This document shows, piece by piece, positions 34,788-44,513 of a stretch of DNA of 64,000 bases. The notes beneath the pieces were generated by a model that saw nothing but the letters and a program-made list of their open reading frames with translations, made no database searches and was not told the origin of the DNA. Positions within the stretch are counted from its first letter, which is position 1, and each line of letters opens with the position of its first letter. Source of the stretch: Bifidobacterium sp. 7101 (GTDB lineage Bacteria; Actinomycetota; Actinomycetes; Actinomycetales; Bifidobacteriaceae); contig NZ_AWUN01000001.1 of NCBI RefSeq assembly GCF_000499285.1, positions 186,001 to 250,000 on the forward strand, given 5' to 3'. The translations under genes and the position numbers were made by a program.

Positions 34788-36260
34788 ATGAGTCAGCATT
34801 ACCACGCGGATCAGGCTTCCCCACAAGGCGGCGAGGGAGAGCGCGATCGACCGCTGTCCGTTTCGGCCCGGCTGGGGCGACTTCAGTTCCACTACTCGGG
34901 CAAGTTCAGACTTCTGCAGCTGGCCGACGTCCAGGAGGGACCCAAGGTCTCTCCGGACACAATCAGGCTGATAGCCGCGGCTTGTGATGCAGCAAAGCCC
35001 GATCTGGTGGTCTTCTCGGGCAACCAGGTGGCCGGTTACGACACGGCCTACGAGCGCACCTTCCGTAAGAGACGTTGGAGCACCCCCCTGGATGGCATCT
35101 ATTCGGCTGGTCTGAGCATGGGCGGTGCCCTGGGATTTGGAGGAGCCTCCCTGAAGCGCTCCGCCAAATCCCAGGATGGTCAAGCTGATGCGGACCACAG
35201 GGAGCTGAGTCGCAGGGATGCCGAGCGTGTACGTCGGCAGAACATCAAGCACACCGAGGACCTGGTCCGCAGAACCGTTGGCCTGATCACCGGCCCACTG
35301 GTTGAACGTGGGATTCCATTCGTCGTCACCTATGGCAACCACGACTTTCAGTGCGGCCTGGACACCGATCAGATGGATGCCATCTATCGGGAGGTGCCTG
35401 GTTGCTTGAACCCGGAGGCTACGGTCGCCCATCCTGATCGGGTTCATGCGCTGATCGGATCGGCCCTGCCCTCTCAGACGGCCTTTGTCTGCGCCCCGGG
35501 CACTTTCGCCCTGCCTGTTGCGGATTGCGACGGTCACGGGGTGGTCATGGGACTGGTCCTGCTGGACTCTGGCGACTATGCCCGTACAGGCGGCTATGGC
35601 TCACCTTCGGCCCAGGCCCTGGACTTTCTGGCGGCCGCTCCTGAGCTACTAGGCAACCGATCCATCGTCTTCCAACACATGCCCATTCCCCAATTCTATG
35701 ATCTGCTCAAGCCGGTGCCGGCCACCACAGCCTATGCGGTCCAGGGCTATCGAAGCTTCGACTCCCGTTGCTACGTCCTGGACGAGTCGCGCACCTGCCC
35801 GGGCTCCTACCTGGGCGAAGGTGTCTCCTGCCCGGACGAGGACAGCGGCGAGTATGACCTGCTGACCCGGAACCGGGGCTACTTCGCCCTCTTCGCCGGG
35901 CATGACCATCGCAATGGCTTCGTCGGACGCAGCGGCGGGGATCTGACGCTGGGGGCCACGCCCACATGCGGATTCGGCTCCTACGGTCCGGTGCCCGGCA
36001 AACGGGCGGCACGGCTCTTCGAGTTCGACATCCGCCATCCCCATCATCCTCGTACCCAGCTCCTGGAGTTCGGGCAATTGGTTGGGCGGCCAGGATCCCA
36101 CAAGGTATACACCTTCGCCATGAGCCACGTGCCAACCTCTACCGGGGACGCAGTCAACCTCCTGCGTCGGCCCGGGGTCTTGGCAGGCGGCCTGACGGCC
36201 CTGGCCGGGTTGATTGCCTCATGGGGCTCAACCCGGCGGCGATCAGGGCCAAGGGGTTAG
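34788..36260 (+). CDS. Metallophosphoesterase with altered metal motifs
   Basis: This 490-aa calcineurin-like phosphoesterase has GNHD (TYGNHDFQCG), a conserved His (FQHMPIPQF) and GHDHRN. However, motif I reads LLQLADVQEG (DxQ instead of DxH) and motif II reads FSGNQVAGYD (GN instead of GD). In canonical enzymes these residues ligate the two metals, so either the family uses other ligands or activity is changed. The insert after motif II (about residues 95-160) is charged. A weak hydrophobic segment lies near the C-terminus before an Arg-rich tail; no signal peptide. Purine signals before ATG 34788 are weak. Its stop is 9 bases from the convergent IclR gene. Confidence 0.85.
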   Translation: MSQHYHADQASPQGGEGERDRPLSVSARLGRLQFHYSGKFRLLQLADVQEGPKVSPDTIRLIAAACDAAKPDLVVFSGNQVAGYDTAYERTFRKRRWSTPLDGIYSAGLSMGGALGFGGASLKRSAKSQDGQADADHRELSRRDAERVRRQNIKHTEDLVRRTVGLITGPLVERGIPFVVTYGNHDFQCGLDTDQMDAIYREVPGCLNPEATVAHPDRVHALIGSALPSQTAFVCAPGTFALPVADCDGHGVVMGLVLLDSGDYARTGGYGSPSAQALDFLAAAPELLGNRSIVFQHMPIPQFYDLLKPVPATTAYAVQGYRSFDSRCYVLDESRTCPGSYLGEGVSCPDEDSGEYDLLTRNRGYFALFAGHDHRNGFVGRSGGDLTLGATPTCGFGSYGPVPGKRAARLFEFDIRHPHHPRTQLLEFGQLVGRPGSHKVYTFAMSHVPTSTGDAVNLLRRPGVLAGGLTALAGLIASWGSTRRRSGPRG

Positions 36261-36269
36261 GAATTCCGC

Positions 36270-37073
36270 TCAGACCCTACGACGGGCGGGAGATGAGGCT
36301 CGTAGCAGGGCTTCGGTCAGATATTTGCCGGCGGCCATGACCAAGGGGGCGTAGCGCCTCCCCGGCGTGGTGGACATGCGGTTGACCGGCCCTGAGATGG
36401 ATATGGCGGCCATGACCTGCCCGGATCCGTTGCGGATGGGGGCCGAGATGGAGCAGACGCCCTCTTCCCGCTCGTTGATGGACTCGGCCCAACCGCGCTT
36501 GCGAACCGTGGCCAGGGTCGCTGCGTTGAACTTGGCGTGTCGCAGTCCCTGATGGAGGCGCTCAGGTTCCTCCCAGGCCAGCAGAATCTGTGCCGCCGAC
36601 CCGGCCTCCATGGACAGCAGGGCACCTACGGGGATGGAGTCGCGCAGGCCCGAGGCGCGTTCCACTGCAGCGATGCAGACCCGAACCTCGCCTTGGCGGC
36701 GGAAAATCTGGGCTGACTCGCCCGAACGGTTGAGCAGTGTATGCAGAATGGGCCCCGAGGCGGTCAGCAGTCGATCCTCGCCGGCGGCAGCGGCCAGTTC
36801 GGCGAAGCGGGAGCCCAGGACAAAGCGGCCATGCGCGTCCCGCAGCACGAAGCGATGGCGCTCCAAGGCGATGGCCAGTCGGTGGGCTGTGGGTCGAGCC
36901 AGCCCGGTGGCGTTGACCAGCTGACCCAGGGTCATGGGTCCGGTCTCCAAGGTGTCCAGAATTCGCACCGTCTTGTCCAGAACGCCGACGCCCGAATGAA
37001 TCTCCTCCTGATGCATGTTTGTGTCGTTTACGGAGGGGTATCTGTCGTCGTCGTTCATAGAAGGTGTGTCCAT
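36270..37073 (-). CDS. ltbR: IclR family regulator, LtbR/NdgR-like, divergent from leuCD
   Basis: The 267-aa protein has an N-terminal winged helix (LDKTVRILDTLETGPMTLGQLVNATGLARPTAHRLAIALERHRF, shown in part) and the IclR effector domain (REEGVCSISAPIRNGSGQVMAAISISGP). In Corynebacterium and Streptomyces the divergently placed IclR proteins LtbR and NdgR control leuCD; the same layout here supports that assignment. Start choice is open: 37073, 37058 and 37016 (all ATG) lack Shine-Dalgarno sites, which would fit a leaderless transcript. Confidence 0.85.
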   Translation of the reverse strand: MDTPSMNDDDRYPSVNDTNMHQEEIHSGVGVLDKTVRILDTLETGPMTLGQLVNATGLARPTAHRLAIALERHRFVLRDAHGRFVLGSRFAELAAAAGEDRLLTASGPILHTLLNRSGESAQIFRRQGEVRVCIAAVERASGLRDSIPVGALLSMEAGSAAQILLAWEEPERLHQGLRHAKFNAATLATVRKRGWAESINEREEGVCSISAPIRNGSGQVMAAISISGPVNRMSTTPGRRYAPLVMAAGKYLTEALLRASSPARRRV

Positions 37074-37083
37074 GGTTGAATTA

Positions 37084-37107
37084 TGCCATCTCAGTATATG
37101 AAATGCA
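37084..37107. promoter_or_regulatory. Putative LtbR operator between ltbR and leuC
   Basis: The imperfect palindrome TGCCATCTCA-GTATA-TGAAATGCA (inner arms ATCTCA/TGAAAT) lies 10 bases upstream of the ltbR start and about 100 before leuC. Position and symmetry fit an IclR site controlling both genes. Confidence 0.45.
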
Positions 37108-37151
37108 AAAGCTCATAACGGTTGGGCAGTTCCATACTCGGTGGTAAGAGG

Positions 37152-37187
37152 CCGGCGGGGTGCTGATGAGGTTGGTAACCCAGCCGG
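37152..37187 (+). promoter_or_regulatory. Leader hairpin of leuC
   Basis: CCGGCGGGGT pairs with ACCCAGCCGG with one mismatch around a 16-base loop, 22 bases before leuC. It could modulate expression; no leucine-rich leader peptide is seen. Confidence 0.35.
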
Positions 37188-37209
37188 TCGTAGACTTTCA
37201 GGAGGCGAT

Positions 37210-38613
37210 ATGGGACGCACAATGGCGGAAAAGGTCTGGGCCGATCATTTGGTCAGAAAAGGCCAGGGAGGCGAGCCCGATCTGATCTACATCGATCTGC
37301 AGCTTATGCACGAGGTGACCAGTCCACAGGCTTTCGAGGGACTGCGCCTGGCAGGCCGGAAGATCCGTCACCTGGACCAGGTCATCGCCACCGAGGATCA
37401 CAACACCCCCACCATCGACATCGATCGGCCCATTGCCGACAAGGTCTCGGCCCTGCAGATCTCCACCCTGGAGCGCAACTGCCGCGAGTTCGGTGTCCGC
37501 CTGCACCCGTTGGGGGATGCCGACCAGGGAATCGTCCATGCTTTTGCGCCCGTCCTGGGGCTGACCCAGCCCGGCATGACCATCGTCTGCGGTGATTCGC
37601 ATACCTCGACCCACGGGGCTTTCGGGGCCCTGGCTTTCGGCATCGGAACCTCCGAGGTGGAGCACGTTCTGGCCACCCAGACCCTGAGCCTGAAGCCTTT
37701 CAAGACCATGGCCATCACTGTCCAAGGCCAGCTCAAGCCCGGCGTGGGCGCCAAGGACGTCATCCTGGCCGTCATCGCCAAGATCGGCACGGGTGGCGGC
37801 CAAGGGCACGTTCTGGAGTACCGGGGCGATGCCATTCGGCGCATGTCCATGGACGCGCGCATGACCATCTGCAACATGTCCATCGAGGCAGGGGCCAGGG
37901 CCGGGATGATTGCTCCGGACGAGACTACCTTCGCCTATCTGGAGGGTCGGCCGCACGCCCCCAAGGGGGCCATGTGGGATCAGGCCCTGGATTACTGGCG
38001 TACCTTGCCCACTGACCCGGATGCAGTCTTCGACAAGGAGGTCATTCTGGATGCCGACAAGCTGACCCCATACGTGACCTGGGGTACCAACCCCGGGCAG
38101 GGTCTACCCATTGCCGCTGATGTGCCTGTGCCAGAGAAGATCGCCGACCCGGCCAAGCGCCAGGCGGCCCAGGAGGCCATCGACTACATGGGCCTGAAAC
38201 CGGGGATGCCCATCCGGGACATTGCCGTGGACACCGTGTTTATCGGCTCCTGCACCAACGGGCGCATCGAGGATCTGCGCGCAGCGGCGGCCATCATGAA
38301 GGGGCATCACAAGGCCAAGAACCTGCATCGCGTCCTGGTGGTTCCGGCCTCTTCGCGAGTTCGCATTCAAGCCGAGAAGGAGGGGCTGGACCGCATCTTC
38401 GAGGACTTCGGAGCCGAATGGCGCAACGCCGGCTGCTCCATGTGCCTGGGAATGAATCCCGACCAGCTGGTGCCGGGGGAGCGCTCCATCTCCACATCCA
38501 ACCGCAACTTCCAGGGTCGTCAGGGCAAGGGCGGCAGGACGCATCTGGCTTCGCCCGAGGTGGCCGCTGCGACGGCCATCAGGGGAACCATCTGCTCCCC
38601 GGCCGATTTGTAG
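37210..38613 (+). CDS. leuC: 3-isopropylmalate dehydratase large subunit
   Basis: LeuC and LeuD isomerise 2- to 3-isopropylmalate in leucine synthesis. The 467-aa aconitase-family protein has the substrate/Fe-S motifs [33 protein letters not shown] and [10 protein letters not shown], with the three cluster Cys. GGAGG five bases before ATG 37210 sets the start; the frame is open 23 codons upstream. leuD follows after 52 bases. Confidence 0.97.
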   Translation: MGRTMAEKVWADHLVRKGQGGEPDLIYIDLQLMHEVTSPQAFEGLRLAGRKIRHLDQVIATEDHNTPTIDIDRPIADKVSALQISTLERNCREFGVRLHPLGDADQGIVHAFAPVLGLTQPGMTIVCGDSHTSTHGAFGALAFGIGTSEVEHVLATQTLSLKPFKTMAITVQGQLKPGVGAKDVILAVIAKIGTGGGQGHVLEYRGDAIRRMSMDARMTICNMSIEAGARAGMIAPDETTFAYLEGRPHAPKGAMWDQALDYWRTLPTDPDAVFDKEVILDADKLTPYVTWGTNPGQGLPIAADVPVPEKIADPAKRQAAQEAIDYMGLKPGMPIRDIAVDTVFIGSCTNGRIEDLRAAAAIMKGHHKAKNLHRVLVVPASSRVRIQAEKEGLDRIFEDFGAEWRNAGCSMCLGMNPDQLVPGERSISTSNRNFQGRQGKGGRTHLASPEVAAATAIRGTICSPADL

Positions 38614-38665
38614 GCCCACCAATCATTCGTTATCGTCATCGCCATCCAGCAGGCAGGAGGTCATC

Positions 38666-39352
38666 ATGGAGCCACTTTCCGTTGTAACCGGGGTCGGGGT
38701 GCCCTTGCGTCGTTCCAATGTCGACACCGATCAGATCATCCCCGCCGTATTCCTGAAGCGGGTGAAGAAGACCGGCTTCGAGGACGCGCTCTTCTACGCC
38801 TGGCGAAGGGATCCGAATTTCGTGCTCAACCGGCCCGAATACTCAGGTGCCCGCGTCCTGGTGGCCGGGCCAGACTTCGGCATCGGCTCCTCGCGCGAGC
38901 ATGCGGTCTGGGCTCTGCGGGACTATGGCTTCCGCGTGGTCATCGCCCCCCGCTTCGCTGATATCTTCTATGGAAACACCGCCAAGAACGGGGTCCTGGC
39001 CGCCATTATGTCCCAGGAATCAGTGGAGTTGCTCTGGAAGCTCCTGGAGGAGGACCCCGGCACCGAGATGACCGTGGACCTGGGCGCTCGCACGGTCACC
39101 TGCGCGGATGTGACCCTGCCCTTCCAGGTGGACGACTATGTGCGATGGCGGCTTATGAATGGCTATGACGACATCGATCTGACCCTGCAGCACGAGGATG
39201 ACATCCGTGCCTATGAGCGCATGCGGGCCGAGCGATTCCCCTTCAAGCCGCGTACCCTGCCGGCCCAGCACATGCCCGAAGAGCCGGTTACTTCAGCGAG
39301 GGAGGGCCAAATTAACTGGCCTGGACCCCTGGCTGACCGCGGCATCATCTGA
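38666..39352 (+). CDS. leuD: 3-isopropylmalate dehydratase small subunit
   Basis: The 228-aa protein carries the swivelling domain of the dehydratase: [37 protein letters not shown] and KNGVLA. AGGAGG precedes ATG 38666. It forms the enzyme with LeuC and is the last gene of this operon. Confidence 0.96.
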   Translation: MEPLSVVTGVGVPLRRSNVDTDQIIPAVFLKRVKKTGFEDALFYAWRRDPNFVLNRPEYSGARVLVAGPDFGIGSSREHAVWALRDYGFRVVIAPRFADIFYGNTAKNGVLAAIMSQESVELLWKLLEEDPGTEMTVDLGARTVTCADVTLPFQVDDYVRWRLMNGYDDIDLTLQHEDDIRAYERMRAERFPFKPRTLPAQHMPEEPVTSAREGQINWPGPLADRGII

Positions 39353-39466
39353 CCGACGGGCCGTGCGCCCTGATATGAAAGTCATTCGCCCCCTCTTCGC
39401 CTACCATGGAATGTGACAGTCATTGGTCGACTGTGACCGGTTGGCAAGCAAAGAGGGGCGATTATC

Positions 39467-40426
39467 ATGAGGCACAGCAGCGGCGATGTGCACAGCTGGG
39501 GCGTTAGACAGGCAGTGAATGCCCTGAGTGCTTTTGCTTTTATCTATGTGGCCATCGAGACCCTGGCGGGTCTTTTGGGGGGCAAGGTGGTTCTGCCTGC
39601 TCTCTTCCCACACGCATCCAAAGAGCAATACAACGGTCCTTTGTCGGACTGGACAGTGGTTATCTCCGTTGTGCTTGCCCTGCTGTTTGCCTTGATCAGT
39701 CAGTGGCCGGTCATCGTAGGCCATGAACGGCATGGCCAGGACCAGGTGCGTTGGGTCACTGCGCGCCGGTTCAGTCTGCTGGCGTTGATCATCGCCTTGG
39801 CCTGCTTCTTCCTCAGTCAGCTGGTGGCCGGTGCAGCCAACTCCGGGCTGAGCGCCATTCTGTCCGGAACCGGTCTGCATCCGCCGGCTTCACCTGACGA
39901 GAGCGGCATGGAAACGCCGATCATGCTCTTCTATGCCATTCTTTTGGGACCCTTCGCCGAGGAGCTGGTCTTTCGCGGGATCATCATGAACGGCTTGCGC
40001 CGCTTTGGTCGAGTCTTCGCTATTATTACCTCTTCTCTGCTTTTCGGCTTCATGCATGGTTCCTTGGTTCAGGGCCTGTTCGGTTTTATTTCCGGCCTGG
40101 TTCTGGGCTATCTGGCCATGGAGTACGGGCTGGTCTGGTCCCTGCTGGTGCACATGCTCAACAATGCCTTCTCTTCAGGTCTGCTGGCCAAGTACATGCC
40201 CTTGGCGCCCGAGGTGGTTCGTATCGGACTAGGTCTGCTCATGATCCTGGTGCTGCTGACCGGAGTCGTTGGACTGCTGTTCAAGATTAGGACTCTCCGT
40301 GATTACTGCCGCAGCTATCGCGCTCCCAAGGGGATCTATGCTTCCTGGAGGGCGCCCTGGTTCCTGCTCTTCTGCCTGGCATGCCTGCTGATGGCCCTGA
40401 GCGAATTCGTGCCGGGGCTGGCCTGA
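39467..40426 (+). CDS. CPBP family intramembrane glutamic endopeptidase (first of three)
   Basis: The 319-aa membrane protein has about eight helices. The CPBP (Abi/CAAX protease-like) motifs are intact: EELVFRG (Glu165-Glu166...Arg170), LLFGFMHG (His near 197) and LVHMLNNAFSS (His, Asn). Such proteins cleave prenylated or bacteriocin-type peptides or act as immunity/scaffold factors. It begins three tandem CPBP genes and shares with the second the N-terminal AVNALSAFAF and the C-terminal YRAPKGIYASW...FVPGL, showing duplication. GAGGGGCG precedes the ATG. Confidence 0.85.
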   Translation: MRHSSGDVHSWGVRQAVNALSAFAFIYVAIETLAGLLGGKVVLPALFPHASKEQYNGPLSDWTVVISVVLALLFALISQWPVIVGHERHGQDQVRWVTARRFSLLALIIALACFFLSQLVAGAANSGLSAILSGTGLHPPASPDESGMETPIMLFYAILLGPFAEELVFRGIIMNGLRRFGRVFAIITSSLLFGFMHGSLVQGLFGFISGLVLGYLAMEYGLVWSLLVHMLNNAFSSGLLAKYMPLAPEVVRIGLGLLMILVLLTGVVGLLFKIRTLRDYCRSYRAPKGIYASWRAPWFLLFCLACLLMALSEFVPGLA

Positions 40427-40569
40427 GCGGACATTCGATAGCGCTGGCCCGTTGTCGGGATTATGTCGAGGGAAGGGCGGGGTCGGGCTAGACTCGGGTA
40501 TGTAGTGTTGATATGAACGTGGGGAAAGGTTCGTGTCGCTGGACGCCCTTGACGGTCGTACGGTAGTGC

Positions 40570-43218
40570 ATGAAGGGGAAGGATCATCGGCGGATGAGGG
40601 ATGATGAGGATCGCGACAGCGGCAGCGAGTCTGCCGATGCCCAAAGCGATCAGGGGCGCTGGAAGGTGTCGCGCTCCTCTATTGCCCTCATGACTGCAAG
40701 CCACAGTGCCAGTAAGGACTACGCACGCCATTGGGATTATGAGGAAGGGTCCATCGACCTGCCGCCCTTGAGTCTGCCGGGGGAGGCCGTGGATGATGGC
40801 TTGGCCTACCCGGGGCGGATAGCCCATAGGAAGACAGCGGTTCTGGGTGATGACGGAGCTGGTGGCAAGGGGCACAAGGGTGCCATGCCAGTTGGTGAAC
40901 GACCCTCGGTGCTTCCCGGATCATACAATTTTTTGAACTCGGTAACCATGGCCAGTCAACCGGAAGTTCCCGCATTTCCTCCGACAGACCAGCCGCTTGA
41001 CGGGCAGAGCGGAAAGGATTCTGGCCAGGAGCCATCCCCGCGGCGCGTGGTGGTTCGCCGAGAGCTGGAGGCTTCGAAGGCCACTGGGACGGCCACAGAG
41101 ACGTCAGCACAGCCGGAGCGGCCTGTGGCCAAGGTCGTCTGGTCCTGGACCAAGCCTGAGACGAGCAAAGGCCCGCTCTTCTCCTGGAACATGCCCAAGC
41201 GTCGTAAGCCGTCCACCAGCACCCGTGCAGGCAAGTCTGCAACTTCCGCATCGTCTGCCAATGCTGTCGGTTCCGCTGCTCTGGCACCTTCCAAGGTCGC
41301 GCAGGAGTCTTCAAAAGCTACCGTTTCCGCTCCGCCCGCAGTTGAACCAACTGAACCCAAGTCAGAGACTACGGTCGGGACGCCCTCGACCCCCGGTTCT
41401 CAGGATTCGATGCCTGCGAAACCGAGTTCGGAGGTCTCTGCACCCGCAACCTCAGTTCATGCGCCTGCGACACCCGTGGTATTCGCCGACCGGCCAGTCG
41501 TTGTCCGTCGTTCGGATGCCGACTGGGATTCCCTGGTCACTGGTTCATCGGCTTTAGGACAGAACGGCGCTGGTGCACAAGCCGAGGTCAGCGGAGCCGA
41601 CCATCAGGGGCGTCGGGTCTGTTCGACTCCACGGGTGGTTGCCCAGCCTGCTGTAGTCGCCAGTGACGGCACCGGTGGTCGGGTCGTTTCGTCAAAGGCT
41701 ATTGACGGACAGAAGGCTCATGCCGATCAGCCCGTGCAGGTCGGCCGAGAGCGCATTGCCGTTCAGCCTGCCTCCTCTGAATCTTCCGAGGCTGTGAATG
41801 CAGTTTCAGGAACGCAGTCGGTCGTTCAGTTCACGTCTTCGCCCACGTCCGTATCTTCTCCAGGCGCCTCCGTGGCTCTCGCCGCCAAGGCTGCCGAGGC
41901 TGCTGCAGCTGCTGTGAGTGCCAAGGCCGCAACGACGGACGCAACCAAGCCGTCCGGCTCTCCGCATGGTCTTCATCTCGGTCTTTCCGCCAGAGGTCAT
42001 GAAAGGAGTGGGGGAACCCGTCGGTCGTCCAAGCGGCGGTCTGCTCGTAACCGCACCCGTCCTTCAGCCGAGTCGGCAGCTCCCAGAGTCGTTTCCAATG
42101 CTTCGGCAGAACCAGTCGCAGGAGCAAGCCGACCGGTGCCGGTCAGTTCGCAGCCGATTGTTGTTCCAAGTGAACTCGACGCTGCTACGCCAGCTGCTGC
42201 AGTTGCGGCCCAGCCCCAGGTTCAGGCGGAACCGCAGACGGCTAAACCAGCTGCTAAAAAGTCCACCGCCTACACAGCCAGTTCGGGGGTTCTCCATGCC
42301 GTCAACGGGCAGGCCGCCTTCGCTTTCGTCTACCTGGCTATATCCGTTCTGGTACTCATGGTCGGTTCAGGGATGATTCTGCCTGTCATCATGGAGCAGG
42401 TCAAGGACCCCAGATCCATAGCCTTCCTATCCGACGGGATCACACTCCTGTCGGTCCTATTGGCGCTGACCTATGCCTGCATTTCAGAGTGGAGCGTTAT
42501 TCGAGGTGAGGATCAGCGAGGACAGGATGCCGTCCATTGGCGCACAGATAGAAGGATGACGCTGGCGTCTCTGCTGGCCCTTGTAACGGTGCTCCTGCTC
42601 GGCCAGGGGATGGTCCATGAACTGAACAAGTTCCTCAACCACTTCTGCCTGCTTCTGCACATCCCCTCCTTGGCCTCGCGCAGCCTGCTGGTCACAGGCG
42701 CCTCCTCGCCGATGATGGCCCTGTACGCCCTCCTGGCGGTTCCCCTGGCTGAGGAGCTGGTGTTCCGTGGCATCATCCTCAACGGGCTGCGTCGGTTTGG
42801 CCGAGTCTTTGCCATTGTGACTGCGTCCCTGCTCTGCGCCCTGCTGCAGTGTGATCCGGTCTCGGGGCTTTGGATTTTCCTGCTGGGGCTGGCATTGGGG
42901 TACTGCTCCCTGGAGTATGGTCTGTTCTGGGCCATCGGAGCCCGCGTGGTTGGCGATCTGCTCTTCAGCGGCCTGCCCAACCGTTATCTGATGAGCGCCC
43001 CGCGAACTGCCCGCCTGTCGGTTTTGGCAGTGGCTCTGGTCCTGGTTCTGGCTGGGTTGCTCATGTTCTTCCTGCACCGCGCCAGCCTCTTGGATTACCG
43101 GCGGCGCTATCGAGCACCCAAGGGAACCTATGTGTCCTGGAGGCAGCCCTGGTTCCTGCTCTATTTGCTGCTCTGCCTGCTGCTGACAATCTTCAAGTTC
43201 GTGCCCGGCCTGCTCTAG
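40570..43218 (+). CDS. Large CPBP-like membrane protein with ~560-residue disordered N-terminus; catalytic motifs degenerate
   Basis: This 882-aa protein has a long cytoplasmic-looking N-terminal region (1-560) of low complexity, rich in Ala, Pro, Ser, Thr and Val with Glu/Lys/Arg. A CPBP membrane domain follows (about 575-882). The domain keeps AEELVFRG (Glu728-Glu729) but the second motif reads LLCALLQC (Gln in place of His) and the third GARVVGDL (no His/Asn), so it is probably not a protease. Its helices and C-terminus (YRAPKGTYVSWRQPWFLL) clearly derive from the upstream paralogue. The start is uncertain (ATG 40570 or 40594). Three bordering CPBP genes suggest shared function. Confidence 0.8.
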   Translation: MKGKDHRRMRDDEDRDSGSESADAQSDQGRWKVSRSSIALMTASHSASKDYARHWDYEEGSIDLPPLSLPGEAVDDGLAYPGRIAHRKTAVLGDDGAGGKGHKGAMPVGERPSVLPGSYNFLNSVTMASQPEVPAFPPTDQPLDGQSGKDSGQEPSPRRVVVRRELEASKATGTATETSAQPERPVAKVVWSWTKPETSKGPLFSWNMPKRRKPSTSTRAGKSATSASSANAVGSAALAPSKVAQESSKATVSAPPAVEPTEPKSETTVGTPSTPGSQDSMPAKPSSEVSAPATSVHAPATPVVFADRPVVVRRSDADWDSLVTGSSALGQNGAGAQAEVSGADHQGRRVCSTPRVVAQPAVVASDGTGGRVVSSKAIDGQKAHADQPVQVGRERIAVQPASSESSEAVNAVSGTQSVVQFTSSPTSVSSPGASVALAAKAAEAAAAAVSAKAATTDATKPSGSPHGLHLGLSARGHERSGGTRRSSKRRSARNRTRPSAESAAPRVVSNASAEPVAGASRPVPVSSQPIVVPSELDAATPAAAVAAQPQVQAEPQTAKPAAKKSTAYTASSGVLHAVNGQAAFAFVYLAISVLVLMVGSGMILPVIMEQVKDPRSIAFLSDGITLLSVLLALTYACISEWSVIRGEDQRGQDAVHWRTDRRMTLASLLALVTVLLLGQGMVHELNKFLNHFCLLLHIPSLASRSLLVTGASSPMMALYALLAVPLAEELVFRGIILNGLRRFGRVFAIVTASLLCALLQCDPVSGLWIFLLGLALGYCSLEYGLFWAIGARVVGDLLFSGLPNRYLMSAPRTARLSVLAVALVLVLAGLLMFFLHRASLLDYRRRYRAPKGTYVSWRQPWFLLYLLLCLLLTIFKFVPGLL

Positions 43219-43303
43219 AGCATGACGCATGGGTGCCGCCGGTGGTGGCGTAGACTTGGACCAGCTGGAGGTCGGTGCTGAACGGCCAAACCTGCAGAGG
43301 ATC

Positions 43304-44374
43304 ATGAAAGGGCATGGTGACATGGGGCAGACAGCGACGGCAGCCGAGGCGTCAGGGACTGGGCATACTCAGAAGCCCAGACGCGGCACGGCGAATCGCG
43401 CATGGATGAGCGCGGCCAGGGAAATGCTCAACCGTCAGGCCGCCCTGCTGCTGGTCTATCTGCTTATCATCAACAGCGTCGGCCTTCTGCTCGGTGTTCT
43501 GGCTCAGATGGAGTGGAATGCCGTGTTTGATCCGGTGCCTGCCCACTCCGGATTTATATATGTGATGAGCCATGCCGACAAGGAGTATGGGGGCATCATC
43601 AATCTGATCGCCGCTTGCACAGGCCTCTGCTTCCTGGCTTTCACGCGGCGTCGGCAGATCTGCGATTCCGGTCCTAGTGGAATCTTCCACACTGATCTGC
43701 ATCCCATGACATGGCAGGTTCTGCTGGGATGCTTTGCGTTGACGTTGACCGGGCAGACCCTGGCCGACTGGTATCAGTCAGGTATGGACTGGACAGTGGC
43801 GCGGTTGGGAGTGCAGCAGTCCTGGACCACGACCGAGCAGATCCAGCAGGCTTCGGGTACCATTCCCATGTTTATTTACGTCGGTTTACTGGCCCCCGTC
43901 ATCGAGGAGCTGGTCTTCAGAGGGGCCATCCTGCACGCGCTGAAGCCCTATGGCCACGTCTTCGCCATCGTCACCTCCGCCGTCATGTTCGGCTTCTTCC
44001 ATGGCGATCTTGGACAGGGGTTCTTCGCTTTCCTCATGGGTCTGCTTCTGGGCTATCTGGCCTGCGAATACTCCATCTTCTGGTCCATAGCCCTGCATGT
44101 GTTCAACAATCTGGTCGTCAGCGACGGGTTGGAACTCCTCATGGGGTTTATGAGCGACAACATGTCCTCCTACATCAACGTGCTCATGATGCTGGCAGGC
44201 ATGCTGGCGGCCGTCCTGGTGCTCTACCTGGGCCGTCATCGGATTGTCGCTTTTCTGCGGGAAAATCGCACCTATACGAATGTCTACGGCGCCTGGGCCT
44301 GCCCATTCTTCATCATGTTGCTGCTGATCATGGGTTCCACGATGCTGACCCCCTTCGTTTCAACCGGCGCCTGA
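43304..44374 (+). CDS. CPBP family intramembrane glutamic endopeptidase (third of three)
   Basis: The protein of about 356 aa has about eight helices. Motifs are intact: IEELVFRG (Glu201-Glu202), VMFGFFHG and IALHVFNNL. The N-terminal 45 residues are polar. Starts ATG 43229, 43304 and 43322 are in frame; 43304 has AGAGG close by and 43322 has AAAGGG nine bases upstream. It is more diverged from the first two but keeps the same C-terminal layout (TYTNVYGAWACPFF). It is followed by murA, a cell-wall gene, after 139 bases. Confidence 0.83.
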   Translation: MKGHGDMGQTATAAEASGTGHTQKPRRGTANRAWMSAAREMLNRQAALLLVYLLIINSVGLLLGVLAQMEWNAVFDPVPAHSGFIYVMSHADKEYGGIINLIAACTGLCFLAFTRRRQICDSGPSGIFHTDLHPMTWQVLLGCFALTLTGQTLADWYQSGMDWTVARLGVQQSWTTTEQIQQASGTIPMFIYVGLLAPVIEELVFRGAILHALKPYGHVFAIVTSAVMFGFFHGDLGQGFFAFLMGLLLGYLACEYSIFWSIALHVFNNLVVSDGLELLMGFMSDNMSSYINVLMMLAGMLAAVLVLYLGRHRIVAFLRENRTYTNVYGAWACPFFIMLLLIMGSTMLTPFVSTGA

Positions 44375-44513
44375 CCAGTATCTGACGGGGTGGACGCTCT
44401 ATGCCTGAGGCGACAATTCACGGTGTCCCCACACCCCCTGTGGCAGACTTGCAATAAGGGCCGACGATGTGCCAAAGCCCGGCTCTGAGCGGATACGAGA
44501 AAGAAGCCGATAA

